From Trichomonas tenax (taxonomy: Eukaryota > Parabasalia > Trichomonadida > Trichomonadidae): 64,000 nucleotides of DNA. The translations under genes were made by a program, and so were the position numbers. The DNA lies in the NCBI GenBank assembly GCA_023091735.1, contig JALKBU010000090.1, forward strand, positions 1 to 64,000. Reading direction: 5' to 3'. Below are positions 1-8,364 of the stretch, one piece after another (the first letter of the stretch is position 1; each line of letters opens with the position of its first letter). The notes beneath the pieces are model-generated. The model did no database searches, was not told where the DNA came from, and saw nothing but the letters and a program-made list of their open reading frames with translations.

Positions 1-624
1 TTATTACTTATTCTCATAATTATTAATATATCATTAAATTCATAATTAATTATGAATCATGAATTAGATAATGTTTTCATGTTACTTTCATTTTATATAT
101 TGATTTATATTATTTATATTCTCAATTTGATCCTTCTATTCTTTGTAAAATTCGTTTTTACTAAATTTTTATTTTTTTTCTTCAAATTATTTGTTTATAA
201 TTCATATTTACCATGCAAGAAGAAATAATTTTGACCGAGTTTCTTGGTTTGGAGTGCAACAAAAATTTGCCAATGAACTACGTTTATGGTCTTCATACTC
301 AGCGTGGAGTTTCAATCTATAAATGTCAGTATTGTTTAGACTACAAAGATATTTATAACATTTTTTTAAAAGTGACAATTTGCCCGCACAAAAAGATGAC
401 AGTTTATTCATGAAAAGTGGCTTTAAGGTTCTACGTCACTTTTGATGTTCACTTTTGTCCTAGACTCATTTTTATGAGAGTTGAACAAAAGTGCGCTATC
501 GTCTCTTATATGACATGTTACTTAAAAACAAATTTTTCGATTCTCGGGCATGGCCTAATCGCTAATGGTTGAACTATGCACCTTATTTGTAATGTATAAT
601 AATCCGTTAAACGAAAAGTGACAT

Positions 625-650
625 TTTATATGTCAAATTTGATATGTAAA
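625..650. promoter_or_regulatory. 26-base near-palindrome, copy 1
   Basis: It reads TTTATATGTCA, AATT, TGATATGTAAA: two head-to-head copies of the recurrent spacer motif around an AATT centre. A second copy lies at 1133-1158. The symmetry suggests a site for a dimeric DNA-binding protein; that role is inferred. Confidence 0.45.
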
Positions 651-955
651 GTGGGGGTAGGGTCTCAATCATAAAAAGTGACAAATCTGATTATGTTTCT
701 CACAAACAAATATATATGAAGTTCAAAAGTTGTCTGTGAAGTGAGGAGATGATGTGTATTTAAAGTTTGCGTGTTTTCGGTTATATTTATCATATTAAAT
801 TTTCTTACGAAGAAATTTTGAAAGTGATATTTAGAATAAAAAAAATATTGAATAAAAATGAATTATAACCAAATATATGTCATTTTCATTAACCAGAACA
901 CACCTGAAATGCTAACATAATGTCTGGTTTGGTGCAAAGAATGCATACAAACTCG

Positions 956-1003
956 TCCAGGACGAAATAGGCTATATTACTGAAATTCCGATTTCGTCCT
1001 GGA
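956..1003. repeat. stem-loop with 13-bp perfect arms
   Basis: TCCAGGACGAAAT at 956-968 is exactly complementary to ATTTCGTCCTGGA at 991-1003, with a 22-base loop. It lies in non-coding DNA and no homopolymer run follows it to suggest a terminator. Confidence 0.6.
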
Positions 1004-1132
1004 GTAGCAAAAACTAGTTGCAACTGTCTCAAAAACACCATGGGACCCATCCTCATGCTGTCTTTAAGATAGTCGCAATTATTTTTTCATGAAGTCACTT
1101 TTGGAGTCACACCCTTTTTATTATATGTCGGA

Positions 1133-1158
1133 TTTATCTGTCAAATTTGACATGTAAA
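1133..1158. promoter_or_regulatory. 26-base near-palindrome, copy 2
   Basis: It reads TTTATCTGTCA, AATT, TGACATGTAAA, the same head-to-head arrangement as 625-650. The right half is the most common form of the spacer motif. It lies about 470 bases before the EDRF1-like gene. Confidence 0.45.
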
Positions 1159-1395
1159 ATGTTACTTTTCTTTTGACTGAATATTATACGCAACAGAACT
1201 ATGCACCTTATTAATGCAGGTTTGACTCGCATGCGCAACAATCTTTTGCCTCACAAATAGTGGAGGGGCGTGAGTAAGACCGAGGCGCTTGCAAAGCGCC
1301 GAGCTATTGAGAGATACAGCTGTAATTGCTCCGCAGAGAATGGCCTGGAGAATTAGCGATTGCCTTCTCAACAACTTTTTTGGCTAAAAACCGGA

Positions 1396-1448
1396 GCAAC
1401 AGATGACAATTCAATGGCGTAGCGGAGCCATTGAACGTCATCTGTTGC
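1396..1448. repeat. long stem-loop, about 20 bp
   Basis: The left arm 1396-1417 (GCAACAGATGAC then TTCAATGG) pairs with 1428-1448 (CCATTGAA then GTCATCTGTTGC), with a small internal bulge and a 10-base loop. A second small hairpin follows at 1452-1468 (GCAATT and AATTGC). The arms are richer in G+C than the surrounding spacer. Confidence 0.6.
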
Positions 1449-1629
1449 GGAGCAATTCGCTAAATTGCAATGATTGAAGAAAACAAATCGCCATGTAAAA
1501 TGTAAAATGTCAAAAGACGATAGCGCACTTTTGTCCGACACTCTTTTTATAGCTAACAGATTTTTAAAAGTGATAATAAAATGTGACAAAATTTTCAAAA
1601 TCTTTTAGCGGAGAATTTTTATTTTCTCA

Positions 1630-4146
1630 ATGACGACTCCTTTAATATATAACTTAAATGAGTCGCAGACGATAAGCGAGGACTTCGACCTCCGCGCGCG
1701 CATCGCTATAGATCGTGCGCCTATCACTCAAATTAGAAAGTTAGATATTGGATTTGATATAACAACATTCCCTGGCTCATATTTATCACCTCCGAGCTCT
1801 ATATCACCTGTTTCTAGAGCGTTGTCAGCAAGAATTGACTCAACAATCGAAAAGGAACCATTCATTTTTACTGATTTAGCTTATGCAGGCCCCGATGCAG
1901 ATTTTACTCTATCAATTACTTCTATTTCAACTATTGCTACAGCACTAACGTCAAATGAACCTCTCGCGATGCCAATATTAAAAATCGAAGATCGATTCTA
2001 CATTGATGAACAAATTCACAACGAATACAATCCCCTCTCAGCGCTCTTTAAGCAGATTGGCGCCCCGATCTCAAAGACATCTGCAATTGATATTACAAAT
2101 CTTTCTTTAATCGCTTCACACGCTATTCAAAACGTAAAAGAAGATAAATGGTTCGGAAGACTTAAGGACACTCTTGAGATCAGTGAGAGAGTCAATCAAA
2201 GATTTTACAGGGAAACAGAAAAATTATTACCTCAGTTGAGAGAACATTTCAGCCGCTCTTTTGAATGCTCAGCTCTTGGAATTACACTCAATGTTGGCAC
2301 CAACTCGATCATTTGCAGTATCGATGACAATGATCCTTGCATTTTAGAATATTCGATGAATGAGCCTTCACCAACGCTGTTAAACCAGTGGTACATGGAA
2401 GCTCTCCTTTCTGATTGCCCTAGAATCCTTCAAACAAGCAGCGCCGGCGGAAAAATTACAAAATTTGAAATTGTTCAAGCTCCAGTAACAGCAGGAATGG
2501 AGCACACCTTTAGATTCCTCAAAGAGATAAAAGAACAAATTACCAACGATGGAACGTATTTATTGTACAAACCAGTGAATTCGAAACAAATTTATGTTCT
2601 TCAGCCTTCGAGTGATCACATACGTCTTTCGGGTATCCGCGATATACTGGAGTTCAAAACAGCTATGCTACAAATGTATATTGGATTTAGAACATCACTA
2701 TCAACGAATGAATCAATTGTTGAAGTCGCACAAAGACATTTAATGATGGCAGCTCAATCGCTTCCATTTTTAGAGCAGTCTTTATGTTTCGAGCGTATAT
2801 CGGACTCCACCATTCTCCCTGTCCTTCTATTAGACCGCTATCGTTCATTGATATGGAAGCCGCTTGAAAACAAAGAAATACCAGAAAAATCATATGAAGA
2901 AGCAATTAATATATACGAATTAGCGCTCAGTATTAACGATATACCCGAGAAAATGCAGTTATCTCTAAGGCAGAAGATCGCATCTGTTTCACTTGCTTAT
3001 GCACGATCAACTAAGAAGGATGAACAAGCAGAAAAAGCAATTCAAATGGCAAAAGCAATTACAGATTCAGATGAATTTATTATGCAGGCATATATATGGC
3101 GTGGCATGAATGCTATAGAACAAGGAAATATAGATACTGCAACAGAATTTGCCAACAAAGCTAAAGAATATATAAAAGGGGATTGCTCTGATATCAAGAA
3201 ACTTGAATCTCATGTGTTAAACGCTCGCGGACAGTTATTAGAGTCTTCAGGTGATATAGAAGGTGCAAGACGCTCATTTACAAAGTCTAAATATTTGTTC
3301 TTAGAGATTAACGATCTTGATGATGCTGCCCTTTGTGATGCAAACATCGGCCACATCGAAAGAAGAATTGCAATTCAGTTCCAGACGCAAAATAACTCAA
3401 AGTTTTCGCAGGATGAAGAGAATCACCTTAATAAATCTCGTTTGCTTTATATAGATGCACTTAAACACGTATCGCAGAGTCACAAACATCACATTGCGAT
3501 CGATACGTGCTCGCTATATTTGCATATTCTCATTCGTCTCACACAATCGCCTCCTTTAGATAGAATGCAGCCGCAGAAAGTTGAAGAGATGGCTGATAAC
3601 ACAATCAAAGCTTTGAAGGCATTGATTCTCACAATAGATGACAGATCATCACAAGAGAATCAATCAGCAGCTCTCGATGTGTGGGCAGGAAGATTTGATG
3701 CAAATGTTAGACTTGCATTTGCTAAATCGGACAAAACAAGGAATCAAATTTATCAAAATGCCATCAATTCACTTCTCAGAGCAAGGAAATTCTTTATCGC
3801 TGATAACTATCCAGCTGACTTCATTAGCATAACAATAACTCTCGTTAGTGTTTATGCTGCAAACGGAGATTACAAGAATTCTCTTCTCGAGCTGACAAAG
3901 TCGCTCGAAGTCATTCATCCACGTTCAATTGTCCTTCCTAGCGCTTTAGCGGAAACTGCACACAAGCACGAGTTAATACAGAGAATGATGCCAGAGCTGA
4001 TCGCCGTAACAAGAGATACGCTCAAGAGCGCACTCAAAGAGATGATGGTTAAGAAGATGAACGTTGATAAAATGAAAGAGTTATACGCAATGTCTCTTAA
4101 AGCAACACCACAAAACATTGCAGATACTATAGAAAAGATACTATAA
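1630..4146 (+). CDS. EDRF1-like TPR protein
   Basis: A protein of 838 residues. Residues about 195-340 resemble the conserved N-terminal half of EDRF1 (erythroid differentiation-related factor 1). They contain a stretch with the pattern LLNQWYMEALLSDCPR, then a block of the KITKFEIV type, which matches the LDYWLDNLMCNVPE...VQKYE region of that family. Residues about 415-760 are helical repeats of TPR character, with alanine/tyrosine-rich helices and SSGDIEGARRSFTKS as a clear unit. EDRF1 acts in transcription control in animals; the role in a protist is unknown. The start is the ATG after TTTTCTCA. The stop is TAA followed by A. The identification rests on pattern recall and is moderate; a plain TPR protein is the alternative. 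Confidence 0.55.
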   Translation: MTTPLIYNLNESQTISEDFDLRARIAIDRAPITQIRKLDIGFDITTFPGSYLSPPSSISPVSRALSARIDSTIEKEPFIFTDLAYAGPDADFTLSITSISTIATALTSNEPLAMPILKIEDRFYIDEQIHNEYNPLSALFKQIGAPISKTSAIDITNLSLIASHAIQNVKEDKWFGRLKDTLEISERVNQRFYRETEKLLPQLREHFSRSFECSALGITLNVGTNSIICSIDDNDPCILEYSMNEPSPTLLNQWYMEALLSDCPRILQTSSAGGKITKFEIVQAPVTAGMEHTFRFLKEIKEQITNDGTYLLYKPVNSKQIYVLQPSSDHIRLSGIRDILEFKTAMLQMYIGFRTSLSTNESIVEVAQRHLMMAAQSLPFLEQSLCFERISDSTILPVLLLDRYRSLIWKPLENKEIPEKSYEEAINIYELALSINDIPEKMQLSLRQKIASVSLAYARSTKKDEQAEKAIQMAKAITDSDEFIMQAYIWRGMNAIEQGNIDTATEFANKAKEYIKGDCSDIKKLESHVLNARGQLLESSGDIEGARRSFTKSKYLFLEINDLDDAALCDANIGHIERRIAIQFQTQNNSKFSQDEENHLNKSRLLYIDALKHVSQSHKHHIAIDTCSLYLHILIRLTQSPPLDRMQPQKVEEMADNTIKALKALILTIDDRSSQENQSAALDVWAGRFDANVRLAFAKSDKTRNQIYQNAINSLLRARKFFIADNYPADFISITITLVSVYAANGDYKNSLLELTKSLEVIHPRSIVLPSALAETAHKHELIQRMMPELIAVTRDTLKSALKEMMVKKMNVDKMKELYAMSLKATPQNIADTIEKIL

Positions 4147-4677
4147 AATAGTGGTTACATTAATTTCTCACATCATTTTATTATCTGTTTTGAGAATTTT
4201 CTGATTCATAAATCGATAATTTGATCAAGGAAAAAATGAAAGCTCAAAATATTGATGGAATTATTTTTTGATTGGAAAATGCTTTACGTAGTGTTTGGAT
4301 GAAATTGAATTTAATTTGAGATATTGACCTTAATAATTCAAAGTTTGAATCATAAATCAAGGATGAACAGAAATTACATGAAGAGAATCATTGTATGGAA
4401 TTACTAATTACAATAGACGTCAGCTATAAAAAGTTTTTGCTTAATCAACATTCATGCGTATAAAAATTTGTGACAGAAATGTTTTCCTTTTAGATTACAA
4501 AAATAAGCTATATAGATAATATATATTATAAATATCTAATTTAAAACGAATTTTATTTTTCAAAAATAAGACCGAATAAAATGTCATAATTCTGAGATAA
4601 ATTGCACCAATTATTAATGCAGAGTCCAAATATGCCAAATCAACGAAATCTGAACTGAGATTTTTCAAAAAATTTTG
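4147..4677. other. A+T-rich spacer
   Basis: No coding frame or RNA gene seen. The end nearest the next gene carries TCAAAAAA at 4665-4672, a few bases before its ATG, a possible initiator element. Confidence 0.5.
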
Positions 4678-6954
4678 ATGCAAAATGCAAACCCTGCAAT
4701 GGGCAAAAAGCGGAATAGCATCACCGAGTACAACAGGAAGTCCTACATCATCCAGAACTTCCTCTATTTCGTGGTCTTTATCGTTATAATTACGTCAATA
4801 TCTTATCCATGGATCAGTTCTCGAAACTCTGCGAAAGAATCAATATCGAATATCTATGCAGAGCACTTAACAGCACACACTGAGGCTATTACTGCAGGAA
4901 TTCAAGAATTTTTGAAGCAATATGAAGTTCCATCGCGTTTTCTCGCAGGAATTACAGAAAATCCCAATTTGATCGAATGCAGTACGAACAAAGTCTATCA
5001 GTTTGTGCGCTTTTGTCAGGCCGCAAGAAAGAATCTTGACCCGAAGCCAAACGTTTTTTTCCTAGGAGAGTTACAGACGAGTTTCTGCATGATAAACTGG
5101 AATAATTCGGACTCTTCTGACCCAAATGACTTTTATTTTTACTACGCGTGGCATTATTATCAAGATCAATTCGATTTATACGAACATCAAGGAAACTCAA
5201 CAGATTTTCAAAATTTTCAGCCCACGCAAGGCACAAACATACAGGATTTCAGCAATCAAATGAAAATGATATTCGAAACAAACACATTTAACACATTTAT
5301 TTGGCGAAATATATTTTATTCGTATAACAACAAATCGCTGCAGAATATACTCGGCGGCGCTGTGTATATTGAAAAAAACTCGACAGACTCAGTTACGATT
5401 TCAGGAATCGGATTAAATTTTTCTAGTTTGTTGGCAACTTTGCAGAGACTTGCTGCCGTAATAGAATCTAAATACGTGTTCCTTAATATGGATGATACCG
5501 TGCTTTTCGATGACCAGGGTGAATTTTCGCCAATAAATATCACAGAAAAAAGTATTTATCAATACCCTTCGATTTCATCTCTTTCTGACGAATTCTGGAG
5601 TGCTGCATCATCGATTTTGCCGCAACTGAAGAGCGGAGGTATAGAACAAGCTCCTGTTGCCGGAAGAAAGTATTTGTTCTTAATGAGAAATATCACTGTT
5701 AAAGAATCTCCGCAATTCAGAATTATCGTTGCTTTTAACATTGAACAACCGATTTCAAACATGTTTTTTGATACAACACTTATATTTGCGGGAAGCCTCG
5801 GGCTTGTAGGTCTTGTATTTTTTATCACCGCTTTCTTTCTCCGAAGATCGAAGCTCGAAAGAAGCAAAAAACTGAAAAGAGTTCCAAATCTCGAAGACGA
5901 AAAATTCAAGATTGATCCAAATGGCGGCGCTTTAGTAAGGTCAATTCATTCATTGAGAAAGCTTCAGTTAGCGAGTCCTGAGGATGCAATCCTCAATAAG
6001 ATTGCAGACAATGCAATTCTCAATTTAGCACAATCGAGAAGTGCGCTTTTTCAGTCACCAGCGACGAAAGATGGTGATTTTGCTTCTGTTCTTAAAAAAT
6101 TATCGCCACCTCCAGATGACGGAGAAATTCCTTTCTCCATGTGGCGAGCAATCACTGGGGAGCGCCTCATCAACGGATTTGATCCAGAAGCTCCTCTTGA
6201 TTGGGAGAAAAACTTATCTGATCCAAAATTTTTCATTCGGAAATTTATGTTTTTTGTCATTTCGAATGATTTACTTTTTAGGTCAGTAGATCCTGATTCA
6301 CTCGTTAAATTCACTGTAGAAGTCTCTTTGTCGATAGGAAATCCTGCGCATTCAGCTCTAAGACTCTCCGCTCTCACGTATTTATTAGGAGGGCCTCTCA
6401 AAAACACAATTGGAAACAGAATTGATACTTTTTGCATTCTTCTTGCAGTTTCTCTTCTTCAAGTTGTCAGCGCAGAGAACATCTGCAAACGCGCCAAAAA
6501 CATCAAGCAATACTTAGACATGCTTGACAGCATTGCTCCTGGCAAATGCGAGGAAGGAACTTATATCAGGGAAATCGTTAGGCAGCTTTTAATGGCTGCT
6601 GACGACAAACACATTTTTGATGTTATTGGGGAGTTTGCTGTGATATCGGAGAGCAGTGAATTTAACATTGTCGATAATTTAGATCATCACATGATATATA
6701 TGAAAGCTTTAGTTACGCTTTGCGATTTCGCGCCGTATTGGTCACCTTTAGAGATAATGCAGCAGGCGCTTGATGCGGAAAATTCATTTGTTGGAGCTCC
6801 AAGTAAATTCAAAGAAAATTATAGATATATCGTTGCCTCAAAGATAGTCAATCCACTCCTTATCACTTTCACTAATCTTATTAAGATGGATGATGTCAGC
6901 AGTTCTTTGTCTTCAAATATTGCAATATTGAAGCGAGAAGCTGAACTTTATTAA
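4678..6954 (+). CDS. two-span membrane protein with degenerate cyclic-nucleotide phosphodiesterase domain
   Basis: A protein of 758 residues from the ATG at 4678. A short basic N-terminus precedes a first membrane helix (about 24-46, FLYFVVFIVIITSISYPW). An outer region of about 310 residues has several N-glycosylation sequons and cysteines. A second helix follows (about 361-388, ending FFLRR), then a cytoplasmic domain. Residues about 485-757 follow the order of a class I cyclic-nucleotide phosphodiesterase. The block about 540-566 (KFTVEV...NPAHSALRL) lines up with KLL.F...YH.N.YHN..HA. LLMAADDKHIF (about 635-645) lines up with ILATDMSCHF. VTLCDFAPYWSPLE (about 678-691) lines up with LHTADISHPAKAWD. 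Two Asp positions remain. The YHN..HA histidines and the HD pair are not visible where expected (LLQVV near 589-598). I infer an inactive domain used for ligand sensing or binding. Confidence 0.55.
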   Translation: MQNANPAMGKKRNSITEYNRKSYIIQNFLYFVVFIVIITSISYPWISSRNSAKESISNIYAEHLTAHTEAITAGIQEFLKQYEVPSRFLAGITENPNLIECSTNKVYQFVRFCQAARKNLDPKPNVFFLGELQTSFCMINWNNSDSSDPNDFYFYYAWHYYQDQFDLYEHQGNSTDFQNFQPTQGTNIQDFSNQMKMIFETNTFNTFIWRNIFYSYNNKSLQNILGGAVYIEKNSTDSVTISGIGLNFSSLLATLQRLAAVIESKYVFLNMDDTVLFDDQGEFSPINITEKSIYQYPSISSLSDEFWSAASSILPQLKSGGIEQAPVAGRKYLFLMRNITVKESPQFRIIVAFNIEQPISNMFFDTTLIFAGSLGLVGLVFFITAFFLRRSKLERSKKLKRVPNLEDEKFKIDPNGGALVRSIHSLRKLQLASPEDAILNKIADNAILNLAQSRSALFQSPATKDGDFASVLKKLSPPPDDGEIPFSMWRAITGERLINGFDPEAPLDWEKNLSDPKFFIRKFMFFVISNDLLFRSVDPDSLVKFTVEVSLSIGNPAHSALRLSALTYLLGGPLKNTIGNRIDTFCILLAVSLLQVVSAENICKRAKNIKQYLDMLDSIAPGKCEEGTYIREIVRQLLMAADDKHIFDVIGEFAVISESSEFNIVDNLDHHMIYMKALVTLCDFAPYWSPLEIMQQALDAENSFVGAPSKFKENYRYIVASKIVNPLLITFTNLIKMDDVSSSLSSNIAILKREAELY

Positions 6955-7558
6955 TAAATTTTTGTTTGTATGTTTCTTTAACTTCATATCTATTTACTCC
7001 AACTCAATGAATAGCAAATAATTTAATTATAATATTATATATTTCTGATACACCGAAGCTAATCATAAAATAGTTTAACATAATTGAATTTTGATTATGT
7101 GCAAAGTTATGGCTGCAATGAAACTAGTGTTGCTTGGAATGTCACTTTCCGATATGGAATTGAGAGGAAAAGAACGATTATTTACGATTATTGTTCAAAA
7201 ACGAGTATTGTCAATTAAAAGTGACATACTTTATGCAGCCCCTTTAATACTTTGGGGGAATAACCCAACATAGTATTGAAAAAATTGAGATTTTGAAAAT
7301 TTTGGAGCATCACATTGTAAACCTAAAATAAATCAATTTGCATTATTTATTTTTCAAAATTTTCGAGATTTTTCTATTGAAAGATCAAAAATCATACAAA
7401 AATGACATAAATAATGGAGAAAACATCATGGTCGGGCACTCAATGGAGAGAAAATAAAATGGCCGAACAATCCGGTCGGACAATTTCCGATCCATAGCAG
7501 GGACGCCCTGAGATGCCGTGGCAAAAAGCGTCCGAAATTTCAATCAAAACAATAATAA
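6955..7558. other. spacer with two short upstream frames before the CK2 beta gene
   Basis: Mostly A+T-rich. The last 130 bases are unusually G+C-rich and hold two short ATG frames: one at 7428 (9 codons, MVGHSMERK) and one at 7459-7497 (12 codons, MAEQSGRTISDP). Either could be an upstream reading frame if transcription starts before 7428. A 60-codon frame at 7091-7273 has no recognisable content. Confidence 0.4.
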
Positions 7559-8164
7559 ATGGCTCCAAGCTTCGGGGAGTGGCTCACATCGCAACCGATA
7601 TTCAACGTGATGGTAAAAATCGACTCCGAGTACATCACTGACCAATTTAACTTGTACGGACTTAAAACAGAAGTGAAAGATTTCAAAAACGCTTTGTATA
7701 TTATTAAAAGATCAAAATTCAAAGAAAATGACTTCAGAAGGGACGAAATAAAGGACGCAATTCTTCTTTACGGCTTGATTCACAGAAGATTTTTATGCAC
7801 ATACGAAGGATGCGAGAAAATCAAAGAAAAGCTGGAATCTAAGGTCTACCCAAAGTGTCCGAGGTATCTGTGCAATGGATGCTGCTGCATTCCTTATGGT
7901 TTATCTGAGGTTCCATTTGAATCAAAACTAAAGTTCTACTGTCCTAACTGCCAGGATGTATACGAACCTCCAAACAACGCTTTCAATGCAATTGATGGTG
8001 CTTTCTTCGGACCATCTTATGTTCACTTGCTTAAACAGAAATTTAGGACGACAACGCCAAAAGGACTTCCAAATCCATTCGTTCCTCGTGCATATGGGTT
8101 CAAAATAGATTTTCATAAACCAAAGAAATTGAAGAAAACAAAACCACAAGCAATAGAGCAGTGA
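7559..8164 (+). CDS. CSNK2B: casein kinase II regulatory (beta) subunit
   Basis: A protein of 201 residues, close to the usual 200-220. CK2 beta dimerises through a zinc finger and holds two catalytic alpha subunits, giving a constitutive Ser/Thr kinase of nucleus and cytoplasm. The N-terminus (FGEWLTSQPIFNVMVKIDSE, then FNLYGL) is the conserved WI..FC...GNEFFCEVDE..I.D.FNLTGL block. The zinc ligands are C100 and C105 in CPRYLC and C128 and C131 in CPNC. The conserved LPIGLSDIP is present as IPYGLSEVP, and the DGA(F/Y)FG signature is intact. The N-terminal SSSEE autophosphorylation cluster of animal subunits is absent. The C-terminus ends in a basic tail, KPKKLKKTKPQ. The next gene, Nup107-like, is convergent, about 200 bases away. 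Confidence 0.95.
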   Translation: MAPSFGEWLTSQPIFNVMVKIDSEYITDQFNLYGLKTEVKDFKNALYIIKRSKFKENDFRRDEIKDAILLYGLIHRRFLCTYEGCEKIKEKLESKVYPKCPRYLCNGCCCIPYGLSEVPFESKLKFYCPNCQDVYEPPNNAFNAIDGAFFGPSYVHLLKQKFRTTTPKGLPNPFVPRAYGFKIDFHKPKKLKKTKPQAIEQ

Positions 8165-8364
8165 TTTAACACCGCTTATGTTTTCTGTTTTTTAAATACT
8201 TCATATTACGAAAATCTAAAATCGAATATATTTTATCAATTTTAATAATTTCCATTTCCCCTCATAAATACATGTTTGTTATCAATGAGTTTAATTACGA
8301 GATTTAATATATTTCGAGATTAAAAAAAAAATTAAATATTTTCGAGATATAGATAATTTATTCT

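Larger units (their letters stand above)
1..1629. other. non-coding, repeat- and palindrome-rich spacer
   Basis: No gene-sized frame is supported here. A 66-codon frame at 213-413 (+) opens with ATG but has no recognisable domain. The segment holds a 20-bp perfect inverted repeat (485-504 and 1515-1534), stem-loops at 956-1003, 1284-1300 and 1396-1448, and two 26-base palindromes (625-650, 1133-1158). It also has several copies of AAAAGTGACA (about 370, 613 and 676) and a duplicated phrase AACTATGCACCTTATT (about 571 and 1198). The part from 1230 to 1480 is visibly richer in G+C than its surroundings. Confidence 0.6.

Noticed and set aside
213..413. 66-codon ATG frame
   Set aside because: No recognisable domain and no supporting context; kept only as a remark in the spacer entry.
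540..610. tRNA-like A-box phrase GGCATGGCCTAATCGCTAATGG
   Set aside because: No T-loop GGTTCGA and no cloverleaf could be drawn.
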